From NCBI GenBank assembly GCA_003553005.1, contig PUPG01000076.1, positions 1 through 10,926 on the forward strand: 10,926 nt of DNA, read 5' to 3'. The translations under genes were made by a program, and so were the position numbers. The notes under the pieces are model-generated. The model saw nothing but the letters and a program-made list of their open reading frames with translations. It did not search any database and had not been told where the DNA came from. Source of the DNA: Bacteroidales bacterium (lineage in GTDB: Bacteria > Bacteroidota > Bacteroidia > Bacteroidales > UBA7960). Within the stretch, counting starts at the first letter, position 1. Each line of letters starts with the position of its first letter. Shown in pieces: positions 1-7,020 of the stretch.

Positions 1-56
1 GAAGGCCGCAGGTTCCACGTAACCCGCTAAGCGCGTAACAGGCACTTGCCTTCATT

Positions 57-100
57 GCATAAAAAAAGCACACCGGATTGCCGGTGTGCTTTTTTTATGC
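57..100. terminator. Perfect 44-nt palindromic terminator, probably bidirectional
   Basis: Two perfectly complementary 20-nt arms (57-76 and 81-100) flank the 4-nt loop ATTG. The GC-rich core is GCACACCGG / CCGGTGTGC, with A7 on the outer left and T7 on the outer right. Read on either strand, this is a 9-bp GC-rich hairpin followed by a run of seven U, the form of an intrinsic terminator in both directions. It lies about 300 nt beyond the stop of the last minus-strand gene (397-1149) and would end that transcript. From the plus side it could also end a gene lying left of the window. Confidence 0.88.
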
Positions 101-396
101 GCTTCAACCAAGCGCGGGGTTAAAGTGCTAATGAATTACGTAGTTAACGTTTTAAGTCTCGTGTTTGCCATTTAGTGTTTAGCGTTACCAAGAGATTTCG
201 TAAAACTCAGAAAGGATATGTGATCCAAAGAAAAGCTTACCTTTTCTACGTTAAGTTTTTATTGCCTTCGATTTTCTCAAATCCTTCAGGCAACGCAAAA
301 CAGAGAGGCCTGAACGCAAAACCCTTTCAACACAGCGGTTTCATTTTTCAGCACATTAGCACATCAGCACATTACCACATTAGCCAATTATTCCAC
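101..396. other. Intergenic stretch without a credible gene
   Basis: These 296 nt lie between the palindromic terminator and the stop codon of the last minus-strand gene. No credible reading frame is present. The one open frame, a plus-strand GTG start at 175, runs into the end of the opposite gene and has no secretory, domain or ribosome-site signal. The stretch is AT-rich. It holds an 8-bp-period array at 352-383, a 10-bp direct repeat AACGCAAAAC at 292-301 and 313-322 (starts 21 bp apart), and a GTTTA-rich degenerate tract near 141-187 that could be a decayed array of the same type. Confidence 0.7.
352..383. repeat. 8-bp-period tandem array (CACATTAG-type)
   Basis: Four consecutive 8-mers read CACATTAG, CACATCAG, CACATTAC and CACATTAG. 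They are followed by a decayed fifth unit, CCAATTAT (384-391), and preceded by TTTTTCAG. On the minus strand the unit is CTAATGTG, so an ATG core recurs every 8 bp. The array lies immediately after the stop codon of the 397-1149 gene. Two arrays with the same period but different unit sequence lie at 9375-9414 and 9598-9629. The function is unknown. Confidence 0.8.
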
Positions 397-1149
397 TTAT
401 TCCTCTAGCGACTGAATGTATTCCAGGGTGCGTACCATATCGCGGGCATCGCTGAAATCAATGTCTTCACGGCGGACAAATCGCCTGATGTCGCGGCTGT
501 GTTCATCAAAGGCCCGTTGCAGTGCCCTGCGGTTGCCGATGTTTACGGGTACACCATCCTGCAACACATGAAAACGCTCCCTACGGTTCAGGGTGACCCG
601 GATTTCTTGTCCGCCCGGATTTTCAAGCAACATCGTTCTGTTGGCGTGTGCGCCAGGGGCACCTTGCAAAGAACGGACATTGCCCACGGAGGCGGTATGG
701 TCCGCCGTGCCGTAAGCGCCAACAGCCAGGTTTTCCGTGTCTACATCCAATTCGTGCTTCAGCAGCAGGAATTGCTCACCTTCCACCGGGATGTATTCAA
801 AATACCCGGCATCCGGGTAATGCACAAATAGCCGGTCGTCCACGCGGATGGAGTCGGTCTCCTCCGGGTTGATGAATTCAATGTGATCGCCCCTGCCCGT
901 GTAATAGTAGAAGAGGTCAAGCAAGACATTGTAATTGACCTGACGTTTCACCTCCCTGTCCGTGCGGTAGATGGTGGCTTCTTCGCTCTCCGTAAACAGA
1001 TGCTGGATTTCAGGTGTAGCCATTTCTTCCACCTGTACGGCTTCCTGGCGGGTGCGGAAAGACTCGTGGGTTTTTTGGGCCATGGCTAGCTGAGTGGTTA
1101 GCATCAGCGTAGTCAGCGCGGGGATGATCAAGGAAAATCGCATAAGCAT
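397..1149 (-). CDS. Small secreted protein S2, distant paralogue of S1
   Basis: This 250-aa protein of unknown function has a clear signal peptide: basic R4, a hydrophobic core at 5-19, and a likely cleavage site after AMA (22-24), leaving mature Gln25. The mature protein should be periplasmic or surface-exposed. There is no lipobox and no later membrane segment. The closest match in the window is the 248-aa gene at 6267-7013. Both have a central VNYN/LRYH-type strand segment, a later EG-containing strand pair (EGEQFLLLKHE here, YEGDVSLVAHQ there), and a C-terminal motif R-D-[IV]-R-x3-R, then D-x-RDM, then I-x-x-L (about 219-247 here). The segment around 100-115 is shorter than in S1. The gene follows L3 by 59 nt and is probably its partner. 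The leader is A-rich (AAAAAACCAAA) with no Shine-Dalgarno sequence. A second ATG two codons in is possible. The terminator at 57-100 is the next strong transcription end. I do not recognise a named family. Confidence 0.85.
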   Translation of the reverse strand: MLMRFSLIIPALTTLMLTTQLAMAQKTHESFRTRQEAVQVEEMATPEIQHLFTESEEATIYRTDREVKRQVNYNVLLDLFYYYTGRGDHIEFINPEETDSIRVDDRLFVHYPDAGYFEYIPVEGEQFLLLKHELDVDTENLAVGAYGTADHTASVGNVRSLQGAPGAHANRTMLLENPGGQEIRVTLNRRERFHVLQDGVPVNIGNRRALQRAFDEHSRDIRRFVRREDIDFSDARDMVRTLEYIQSLEE

Positions 1150-1177
1150 TTTGGTTTTTTAAGATGGAGTCAGTCCC

Positions 1178-1185
1178 CAAATATA
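1178..1185 (-). promoter_or_regulatory. Possible Bacteroidota -7 element before S2
   Basis: On the minus strand this reads TATATTTG, an exact match to the Bacteroidota sigma -7 consensus TAnnTTTG. It lies 28 nt upstream of the S2 start, in the 59-nt gap after L3. No good TTG/TTTG -33 box is present at the usual 17-23 nt spacing: the only upstream TTTG is 9 nt away. It may give S2 an internal promoter, or it may be chance in AT-rich DNA. Confidence 0.3.
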
Positions 1186-1208
1186 CACAAAAATCAAATG
1201 CTTGTCAG

Positions 1209-3620
1209 TTACTGTGTCTGGATGACCTGATCGTCAAAGGTAATTCTGCCGTTTTCATCAATGCCCTGGATGATTACCCGCAGGTTTCTGACGTGTTCGT
1301 CGGTAGGAAATGACACGTCAATTTCGCCGTATTCATTGGTCTCTGTCACGGGCTTCCAGAACAGGGTTCTGTCCATCTGGCTATCGGCATAGCGGTCGGT
1401 ATTGATTTTGGCTTCAAAGGTCTCCGCAGGCTCGTGAAATCCCTTGAGCAGGTACTCATAGGATTCGTGGCGGTGGGCGTCGCCGCGGCGGGTATAGATC
1501 AGGAGTGCGCCGTTGGCTCCCCGGCTGCCAAGGATGGCACTTTGGGGGCCGCTGATCACGGCCAGGCGGTCCACTTCCTGTATGCTTACATTGAGAAAAC
1601 TGTTGCGGTCTACCATCACCTCATCGACCATGAAGACTGGCTCATTGGTGCCCCTGAACGTGCTGGGTCCCCTGAGCATGATCTCGCTGCCGACCACGCG
1701 GAGTCCGCGCACCCGTGTACGCAACACGTCCATGATGTCCCTGTGCTGATCCCGGATGTCGTCAAAATAGATGACCTGGTCTGCATCCCGGTAAATCGAA
1801 ACGGTTTCCCTGCTGGGCTCCAGCAGTCCGCGGCTGCGCATCACGGTTTCGGGTTGAGAAACGCGCTCCCAGTCGTCACCGCGTGAGGTAACCTGCTTTT
1901 TGCGGGTATTGAAGTTTTTTTCATATTCCGGCTCATCCAGGTCGCGGCTGGCCAGGTCCACACGCAGGGCGCGCTTATCCAGCGGCTGCTCCACCCGCAG
2001 GGTGGCCATGATGTATCCGTCATAATCCAGGTTGGCAAACAGGAAGTTGCCCCTTCTGTCGGTGGTGGTGGTATAGATGTTGACCTCTTCTTTCTGCACG
2101 GCCAGCTCGACATCCACTTCGCCGGTTTCGCGGTCCGATGAGCGGGGCGACACTTGTCCGCCGATGCTGATCCCGGTGGGGAAGCCATACTCGATTTCAG
2201 GAAACTCATCTGCAAGCAGCAGGTGCCAGTCGAAACGCCGCCAGCCTTGGGTCATCATCAGCAAGTCAGCTGCCCTGGCAGCATCCTCATCCTGCCCAAG
2301 ATAATAAGCGGGATCTTTGACTGCCATGCCCAGGTCGCTAAAGATCAATAACTCGGAAGCGATATTGGTGCGATGGTCGGGGCTTTCTTCGTCCGTATCA
2401 AGTACCGCCAGCGAATAGCTTCCTGCATTTTCATCATTGCTGAGCGCCATGCCCAGCTTGATGCGTTCTTCCCCGTCATCGTCTGTTCCCACATCGTGTT
2501 CCAGGTAGTCCAGTCCCTCGATGTCGCCGTGGTTAATGAACACCAGGCGCTCGGCTACGGGAAGGCCTTGCGCGTTAAACAGCTGAATTTGTGTGATCCC
2601 GCTAGGAAACGTGCTCTTGGGTATCTGCACCCGGAATTGCTGGTCTTCGAGCTTGGCTTCTTCCAGGAAGTAAGCCCTGCCACGGGTCTGCGCCAGCACA
2701 TAGATGGCATTGGTGAGCTCTGTATTCACGGGATCAAAATTGGCTTCCACGCGCACATCGACCTGGTCATCGTGTTGGTCTGCCGCGAGCAGGAAGCCCA
2801 TGCTTTCCGCTTCAGGCAACCGCTTCGTGCTGGTTTCGCCGCTGGCAAATTTGATTTTGGCGCTGTAGCGTTCATCTGGGTCCGGCGTGAACGAAAAGTC
2901 ACCCATGCCCTGGTGGTTGGTAGAGAAAGCGACGATTTTTGTGCCGTCACCATCGCGGATGTGTCCTTCGGCTTCCACGCCGGCTCCGAGGGCATTCGCT
3001 GCCTTGAATGCCACCCGGTTTTCCAGTCCGGCCACCAGGTGCCCCCCTTCCGGGAAAAAGGCAAATTGCATCTCTTCCTGTTCACGGGAAAGCCGCCGGT
3101 TGTAAAACCGGTTTTGCCAGACGTCCCTGCGCCGGAGGTAATTCTCTTCTATGGCATTGTATACATAAATGTCTTTCTTGAAGAAAAACTTTTCATCAAA
3201 ATTATTCATCCAATCGGTGTAGGCACGCAACATATAGTTGCCTTCTGAAATGGAGTCGGGCAATGCGATGTCGCCGTAAGAAAATCCGTTTTCCATGCGC
3301 ATCAGCTCCAGGCTGGCCAGCTCGCCGTCTGCACTGATCAGCTCTACGTAAAGGTTGGTGCTCAGGGTATCGGGACGGTGTGTAGCTCCGTTGACCAGGA
3401 AGATCTTCATCCAGATTCGTTCTCCTGCCAGGTACTCCTCCTTGTCCAGGTGCACAAATATTTTCTGCTGTGGATAATTGAATTCCTTTTTTTGAAGCTG
3501 CTCGAGGATATGTGTGGCCGTCGGGTCAAACTCTTCCTCACCCAATACCCCTGATGGTGTGATGAGTAAAAAGGCCCCAAAACACAGGATCAGGATATGG
3601 TTAAATAATGCGTTGTTCAT
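1209..3620 (-). CDS. Large surface protein L3: macroglobulin-like domains plus TonB plug-like domain, no barrel
   Basis: 803 aa. The signal peptide is about 1-27, ending PSGVLG. An MG2-like macroglobulin domain follows at about 52-155 (HLDKEEYLAGERIW, then LPDSISEGNYMLRAYTDW). Beta-sandwich segments at 185-365 carry FFPEGGHLVAG (188-198) and VAERLVFIN (355-363). A conserved LLMMTQGWRRFDW lies at 453-465. A carboxypeptidase-regulatory-like beta domain spans about 484-550 (TTTDRRGNFLFANL). A plug-like domain at about 627-712 contains VRGL, MLRGPSTFRG, PVFMVDEVMV and ILGSRGANGALLIYTRR, matching the end of SusC/TonB receptor plugs. A C-terminal beta domain at 753-798 has FWKP and IQGIDENG. No transmembrane barrel follows the plug. 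There is no Cys after the signal peptide, so no macroglobulin thioester. The family occurs in Bacteroidota, but its role is unclear; surface binding or assembly is inference. It is closest to L2, and S2 follows. Confidence 0.9.
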   Translation of the reverse strand: MNNALFNHILILCFGAFLLITPSGVLGEEEFDPTATHILEQLQKKEFNYPQQKIFVHLDKEEYLAGERIWMKIFLVNGATHRPDTLSTNLYVELISADGELASLELMRMENGFSYGDIALPDSISEGNYMLRAYTDWMNNFDEKFFFKKDIYVYNAIEENYLRRRDVWQNRFYNRRLSREQEEMQFAFFPEGGHLVAGLENRVAFKAANALGAGVEAEGHIRDGDGTKIVAFSTNHQGMGDFSFTPDPDERYSAKIKFASGETSTKRLPEAESMGFLLAADQHDDQVDVRVEANFDPVNTELTNAIYVLAQTRGRAYFLEEAKLEDQQFRVQIPKSTFPSGITQIQLFNAQGLPVAERLVFINHGDIEGLDYLEHDVGTDDDGEERIKLGMALSNDENAGSYSLAVLDTDEESPDHRTNIASELLIFSDLGMAVKDPAYYLGQDEDAARAADLLMMTQGWRRFDWHLLLADEFPEIEYGFPTGISIGGQVSPRSSDRETGEVDVELAVQKEEVNIYTTTTDRRGNFLFANLDYDGYIMATLRVEQPLDKRALRVDLASRDLDEPEYEKNFNTRKKQVTSRGDDWERVSQPETVMRSRGLLEPSRETVSIYRDADQVIYFDDIRDQHRDIMDVLRTRVRGLRVVGSEIMLRGPSTFRGTNEPVFMVDEVMVDRNSFLNVSIQEVDRLAVISGPQSAILGSRGANGALLIYTRRGDAHRHESYEYLLKGFHEPAETFEAKINTDRYADSQMDRTLFWKPVTETNEYGEIDVSFPTDEHVRNLRVIIQGIDENGRITFDDQVIQTQ

Positions 3621-3629
3621 CTTTGGTGG

Positions 3630-3635
3630 CTCCTT
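3630..3635 (-). promoter_or_regulatory. Shine-Dalgarno site of L3
   Basis: AAGGAG on the minus strand lies 9 nt before the L3 ATG at 3620, supporting that start. It stands out because the leaders of the other large and small genes here lack a recognisable Shine-Dalgarno sequence, as is usual in Bacteroidota. Confidence 0.65.
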
Positions 3636-3652
3636 AATGATTTGTTACATAC

Positions 3653-3684
3653 AAACAAGAAAGTCAACCATTTTGTTCTTGTTT
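3653..3684. promoter_or_regulatory. 9-bp inverted repeat in the L3 leader, possible operator or hairpin
   Basis: AAACAAGAA (3653-3661) and its exact complement TTCTTGTTT (3676-3684) are separated by 14 nt, so the half-site centres are 23 bp apart, about two helical turns. The dyad lies 33-64 nt before the L3 start and just upstream of its ribosome site. A smaller dyad, TTTGT-TACAT-ACAAA (3641-3655), overlaps its edge. It could be a regulator site or a 5'-leader hairpin. No matching promoter was found, so the role is open. Confidence 0.4.
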
Positions 3685-3749
3685 TACTTTAGCAATCAAT
3701 ATAGTAAATTTTTTGCAGACTTCCTAACTTTTCAGGTGCCATTTGCTGA

Positions 3750-3765
3750 TGATGCTTTAGCATCA
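3750..3765. other. Short stem-loop downstream of L2
   Basis: TGATGC-TTTA-GCATCA forms a perfect 6-bp stem with a 4-nt loop, 49-64 nt past the L2 stop. On the minus strand no U-run follows, so it does not look like an intrinsic terminator. L2 and L3 may be joined by read-through. The stem is short enough to be chance. Confidence 0.3.
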
Positions 3766-3813
3766 AGCTTATGTGTTTTTTGCTTGCTTCGCCCGGTATG
3801 CATCTTGACCTGT

Positions 3814-6162
3814 TTACTGGCTCTTCTGAAGATACAGGTTCCCGGCCTCGTCTATTCCTTCGATATGAAAAGACACATTGTCCGGTTCAAAGTGATCCGG
3901 CAGCTTGATTTGGGCTTTACCGTGCTCATCGAGGGTGATGTCTGTTTCCCAGTAACGTGTTTTGGGAATTCCATATTGCTCGTATGCGCTGGATTGAATT
4001 TGAGATTCGTAGAAGGCAGACGGTGCACGATATCCCCTAAAGGTGAATTCACGATCCATTGCCGTTCCTGCAGTTCTGTTCGTATAAGCGATCAGTGCCC
4101 CTGCGGCTCCCCTCACGCCAAGGATGGCAGCACTTGCAGTATTCAGTACTTCGATACGGCTGACCTCATTGGGCCTGAGGGACAGGAAGGCCCCCTGGTC
4201 TACATTGCTCCCGTCAATGATGAATGCCGGTTGGCTGCTGCTTTCAAAACTGATGGGGCCGCGCAAATACATAACGCCATCACGGAAGGTAAGCCCTCTC
4301 ACGTTCCGGTTCAACACGTGCTGCATGGAGTAATAATGACCGCTTAATTCATCCATGTGAATGACCTGGTCAGGTGCACCGTAATAGCCTCCTTCCCCCC
4401 GAACCCGACGAGCGCTTTCGAATTTGTGAAAATAATCGGGCCTGGCCACCCTGGACCATTCATCACCTCTTTCAAGTGATCTTTTGGGTGCGGTATGGAT
4501 GCTCTTTGCATACGCCACATCGTCCGGCTCGGTGACGATAAGGTTTACCTCGTAAGCCCTTCTCGGTGCCGTAGTTTCCACGGAGATACTCCCCTTAAAC
4601 AGATCATGGTATTCCAGGCCTTCAAACCGGAAATAGCCGTTTCTGTCTGTTTCGGTGGAGTAAATTGTTCTGCCGTCCATGCTGGTGGTAAGCTTTACCT
4701 TTACACCCCTGAAGCTATGCCGGTCTGACAGGGACTCCACCTTGCCCTCCACAACAAGCCCTTCTGCTTCTTCGTAGCGTATTTCAGGAAAATCCCTGGC
4801 CAGGATCTCATCCCAGCTGAAGCGTCGCCATCCGTGGGTCATCATCAACAGATCTGCAGCAGCTTTTGCTTCCGGATGATCAGTGAGATAGTATGAGGCG
4901 TTATGAATGCTTCCCCGCAGGTCGCTTTTGAGAAGCAGGTATGTGGCGATATTTCTGTCATTGACAGATTGTTCACCAAAGGCTTCGAGCACCGCCAGCG
5001 AGAGGCTGCCGTTTACTCCAGGTTGTGCGGCTGCTGTTAAGTGCAGCGCGGATCCGTCAAAATCAACCTCAACCGGGCGGACTCCATTTTCATTAATGAA
5101 AACGAGGCGCTCAGCAAGCGGGCCATTGTTGTCAAATAGGGTAATATGGGTAATGCCATCCGGAAGCTCGCCAACAGGTATGCTGGTTTCAAAACGGGCT
5201 TCATCCATATATGCCTCCTGGAAAAACTGCACTCTGCCGCGCGTGTGTGCCAGTATGGAAATGTCGCCGGGCAGTGCCGTAGTGATCAGGCTGGCATTGA
5301 CCCTGACAGCGAGTTCCTGTCCGTGTCTGTCCACACGCATCACGTACCCCTGGTTTTTGATCGGCGGCAGGGGCTGGGTATGTCTGTTGCCATCAATGGT
5401 CACTACGGTTTCGTAAGTGTTGCCATGCCCTGGGGTGAACACAAAATATCCCATTCCGTCATGGATGCTGCTGAAACTGAGCACCTCATTGCCATCCTGG
5501 TCCTGAAGGATGCCTTCCCCTTCGACGCCTTTCCCCAGCTGATCTGCCATCTTAAAGGCCACCCGGTTTTCTGTACCCGCCACGATATGGCCGCTTTCCG
5601 GAAAGAGTCCGAGCTGGTATGTGCTGCGCTTCTCTTCGAACTTGTTGTTAAACCTGCGGTTCTTTCTGCGTTCACTCCTGCTGATGTAGTTTTCTTCTTC
5701 GTGGTTCCTGATGGTCACTTCTTTTTCGAAAAAGAAATCGTGATCAAAGTTGCGCATAAGGTCGGTGTAGGCCCTTAACATGTAGCTGCCCTCATGAATG
5801 GAGTCCGGGAGTTGCAGATCGCCAAAGGCAAGTCCGTTTTCCACGGGTAGCAGGGAACGGGTTACAAAATCACCGTCGAGGTTGATCAGTTCTACATGCA
5901 GATTGGTATTGCTTTTGTCGGGAAGATGCTTGGTTTGGGTGACAATGTAAGCCTGAAACCAGATTTGTTCTCCAGCCAGATAACGATCTTTATCGATATG
6001 GAGATAAGCTTTTTGATGAGGCAGCATGTATTCAAACGCCTGGAGGTTATCCAGGGCTTGTGATCCGGCTGTATCGCCGGGTCTGGCGGCTGAGAGTTCA
6101 ATCGAAAAAGTAGTCAGAAGGAGGCAATAAGCTCCCCACAAAAGCATTTGTGCTGGTTTCAT
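3814..6162 (-). CDS. Large surface protein L2: macroglobulin-like domains plus TonB plug-like domain, no barrel
   Basis: 782 aa. The signal peptide is about 1-25, ending IELSA. The domain order is as in L3. The MG2-like domain is at about 50-153 (HIDKDRYLAGEQIWFQ, LPDSIHEGSYMLRAYTD). LFPESGHIVAG lies at 186-196 and LAERLVFIN at 349-357. LLMMTHGWRRFSW lies at 438-450. The carboxypeptidase-regulatory-like domain is at about 470-530 (TETDRNGYFRFEGL). The plug-like domain is at about 612-696 (VLNRNVRGL, MYLRGPISFE, PAFIIDGSNV, AILGVRGAAGALIAYTNR). The C-terminal beta domain is at 736-778 (RYW, HIEGIDEAG). Its only Cys is in the signal peptide. The chain ends about 85 residues after the plug, too short for a receptor barrel. 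Unlike L1 and L3 it has no small secreted gene directly downstream, only a 193-nt gap to L3. It starts 104 nt after S1 with no Shine-Dalgarno sequence. Over the N-terminal 250 residues it matches L3 at roughly half the positions by eye, which suggests duplication. Confidence 0.9.
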   Translation of the reverse strand: MKPAQMLLWGAYCLLLTTFSIELSAARPGDTAGSQALDNLQAFEYMLPHQKAYLHIDKDRYLAGEQIWFQAYIVTQTKHLPDKSNTNLHVELINLDGDFVTRSLLPVENGLAFGDLQLPDSIHEGSYMLRAYTDLMRNFDHDFFFEKEVTIRNHEEENYISRSERRKNRRFNNKFEEKRSTYQLGLFPESGHIVAGTENRVAFKMADQLGKGVEGEGILQDQDGNEVLSFSSIHDGMGYFVFTPGHGNTYETVVTIDGNRHTQPLPPIKNQGYVMRVDRHGQELAVRVNASLITTALPGDISILAHTRGRVQFFQEAYMDEARFETSIPVGELPDGITHITLFDNNGPLAERLVFINENGVRPVEVDFDGSALHLTAAAQPGVNGSLSLAVLEAFGEQSVNDRNIATYLLLKSDLRGSIHNASYYLTDHPEAKAAADLLMMTHGWRRFSWDEILARDFPEIRYEEAEGLVVEGKVESLSDRHSFRGVKVKLTTSMDGRTIYSTETDRNGYFRFEGLEYHDLFKGSISVETTAPRRAYEVNLIVTEPDDVAYAKSIHTAPKRSLERGDEWSRVARPDYFHKFESARRVRGEGGYYGAPDQVIHMDELSGHYYSMQHVLNRNVRGLTFRDGVMYLRGPISFESSSQPAFIIDGSNVDQGAFLSLRPNEVSRIEVLNTASAAILGVRGAAGALIAYTNRTAGTAMDREFTFRGYRAPSAFYESQIQSSAYEQYGIPKTRYWETDITLDEHGKAQIKLPDHFEPDNVSFHIEGIDEAGNLYLQKSQ

Positions 6163-6163
6163 G

Positions 6164-6255
6164 ATGGAATGGATTAGTTATACAACGAAAAAAAATATGA
6201 AGCTGAAGTTCATATGAGGTGGTACAAAACAAGAATTATGCCAATACCATTCCAT
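6164..6255. repeat. 9-bp inverted repeat bracketing the S1-L2 gap
   Basis: ATGGAATGG (6164-6172) and CCATTCCAT (6247-6255) are exact complements placed at the two ends of the 104-nt gap between S1 and L2. The first arm lies almost against the L2 start codon, so pairing in the transcript could cover the translation start. The gap holds no Shine-Dalgarno sequence and no clear TAnnTTTG promoter. Chance is possible. Confidence 0.3.
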
Positions 6256-6266
6256 AAATCAATATT

Positions 6267-7013
6267 TTACCAGTCCTGATAAAGCGTGTCTATGATCCGG
6301 GCAGCTTCTTTCATATCGCGCTCATCATTGATTCGGATGCCGGCATTGCGTAAAGCGCTTCGTACATCTCTCCGGTGATCCGGGAATAGCCTGGAAACAG
6401 ACCGGTTGCTTTTTCTGCCGACCTCCCTGGCCTCATCGTCGGGCATGACGAAATAGTACACCGGGTCAAGTTCGATCCGGGGTCTGGAGATGATACGACC
6501 ACCAGTGCTCCGGTGCGTCTCACCGGTGCGCCGGATGCGCTGGTGTGCCACCAGGGAGACATCGCCTTCGTAAAGAATCTGTGCATAGAAGTTGATTTCT
6601 CCGCTTTCATACCAGGGACTGATGGTGAGATTTTTAAAGGTCAGGGTGTCTTGTTCACCGGGATATAGGGTGAAGCTGGCCACCTGTTGCTTGTCCACCT
6701 TAATCGACTGCATGGATCGGGGCTGTCTCCAGATTAATTCGTCCAGGTAGCCGTGGTATCGCAGATCCTGATCTCTGGCCACTGAGCCGTCACGAAGCAC
6801 CACATCTCCTCTTGCCCAGTCATCAAGAAGGTATGGACTTCCGTCCGCCTGCATGGTGGTTACAAAGACTTCTCCCGTGATCACGGGCTCGTCCTGCAGT
6901 GTTTTGGCTTCGATTGCTTTTTTTTGACCCGATGCCATGGTCATGGTGGTGAGCGTGACCGTGATCAGGAAAATGAATAGATTTTTTCTGTGTATGGATG
7001 GTATGGAATACAT
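6267..7013 (-). CDS. Small secreted protein S1, partner of L1
   Basis: 248 aa. The signal peptide has basic R9-K10, a hydrophobic stretch at 11-23 and likely cleavage around MASG (26-29) before Gln30. No lipobox is present. The mature protein begins with a strand-rich segment. GSPYLLDDWARGDVVL (58-73) and LRYHGYLDELIW (84-95) resemble a motif seen in uncharacterised Bacteroidota secreted proteins. NFYAQILYEGDVSLVAH (141-157) follows, and the C-terminal part is basic and helical (RRDVRSALRNAGIRINDERD, 214-233), shared with S2. Function is unknown; a periplasmic or surface partner of the L protein is inferred from pairing. The start lies only 7 nt after the L1 stop, so the two genes are almost certainly co-transcribed and perhaps translationally coupled. 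A run of eight A codes QKK just after the signal peptide, a possible slippage site. It is only distantly similar to S2. Confidence 0.87.
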   Translation of the reverse strand: MYSIPSIHRKNLFIFLITVTLTTMTMASGQKKAIEAKTLQDEPVITGEVFVTTMQADGSPYLLDDWARGDVVLRDGSVARDQDLRYHGYLDELIWRQPRSMQSIKVDKQQVASFTLYPGEQDTLTFKNLTISPWYESGEINFYAQILYEGDVSLVAHQRIRRTGETHRSTGGRIISRPRIELDPVYYFVMPDDEAREVGRKSNRSVSRLFPDHRRDVRSALRNAGIRINDERDMKEAARIIDTLYQDW

Positions 7014-7020
7014 GGTGAGA

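Noticed and set aside
1..30. Possible tail of a plus-strand gene ending EGRRFHVTR-stop, 26 nt before the terminator
   Set aside because: The distance to the terminator is natural for a gene end, but ten codons are too few to identify a product and two other plus frames also end within 40 nt.
352..391. CRISPR-like array
   Set aside because: The units are 8 bp, contiguous and degenerate, with no spacers and no cas genes nearby.
175..408. 77-aa plus-strand frame in the left intergenic stretch
   Set aside because: It has a GTG start without a ribosome site, its C-terminal half is translated from the 8-bp repeat array, and it overlaps the end of the S2 gene.
2373..3248. Long plus-strand open frame antisense to L3
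   Set aside because: It lies wholly inside L3, which has clear domains and a signal peptide. The antisense product has no coherent domain pattern and its openness follows from the codon use of L3.
5146..5778. Plus-strand open frame antisense to L2
   Set aside because: It is fully inside L2 on the opposite strand, with no signal, domain or ribosome site.
1209..6162. Thioester-type alpha-2-macroglobulin
   Set aside because: No CxEQ motif is present, and mature L2 and L3 contain no cysteine at all. There is also no thioester or receptor-binding domain by length.
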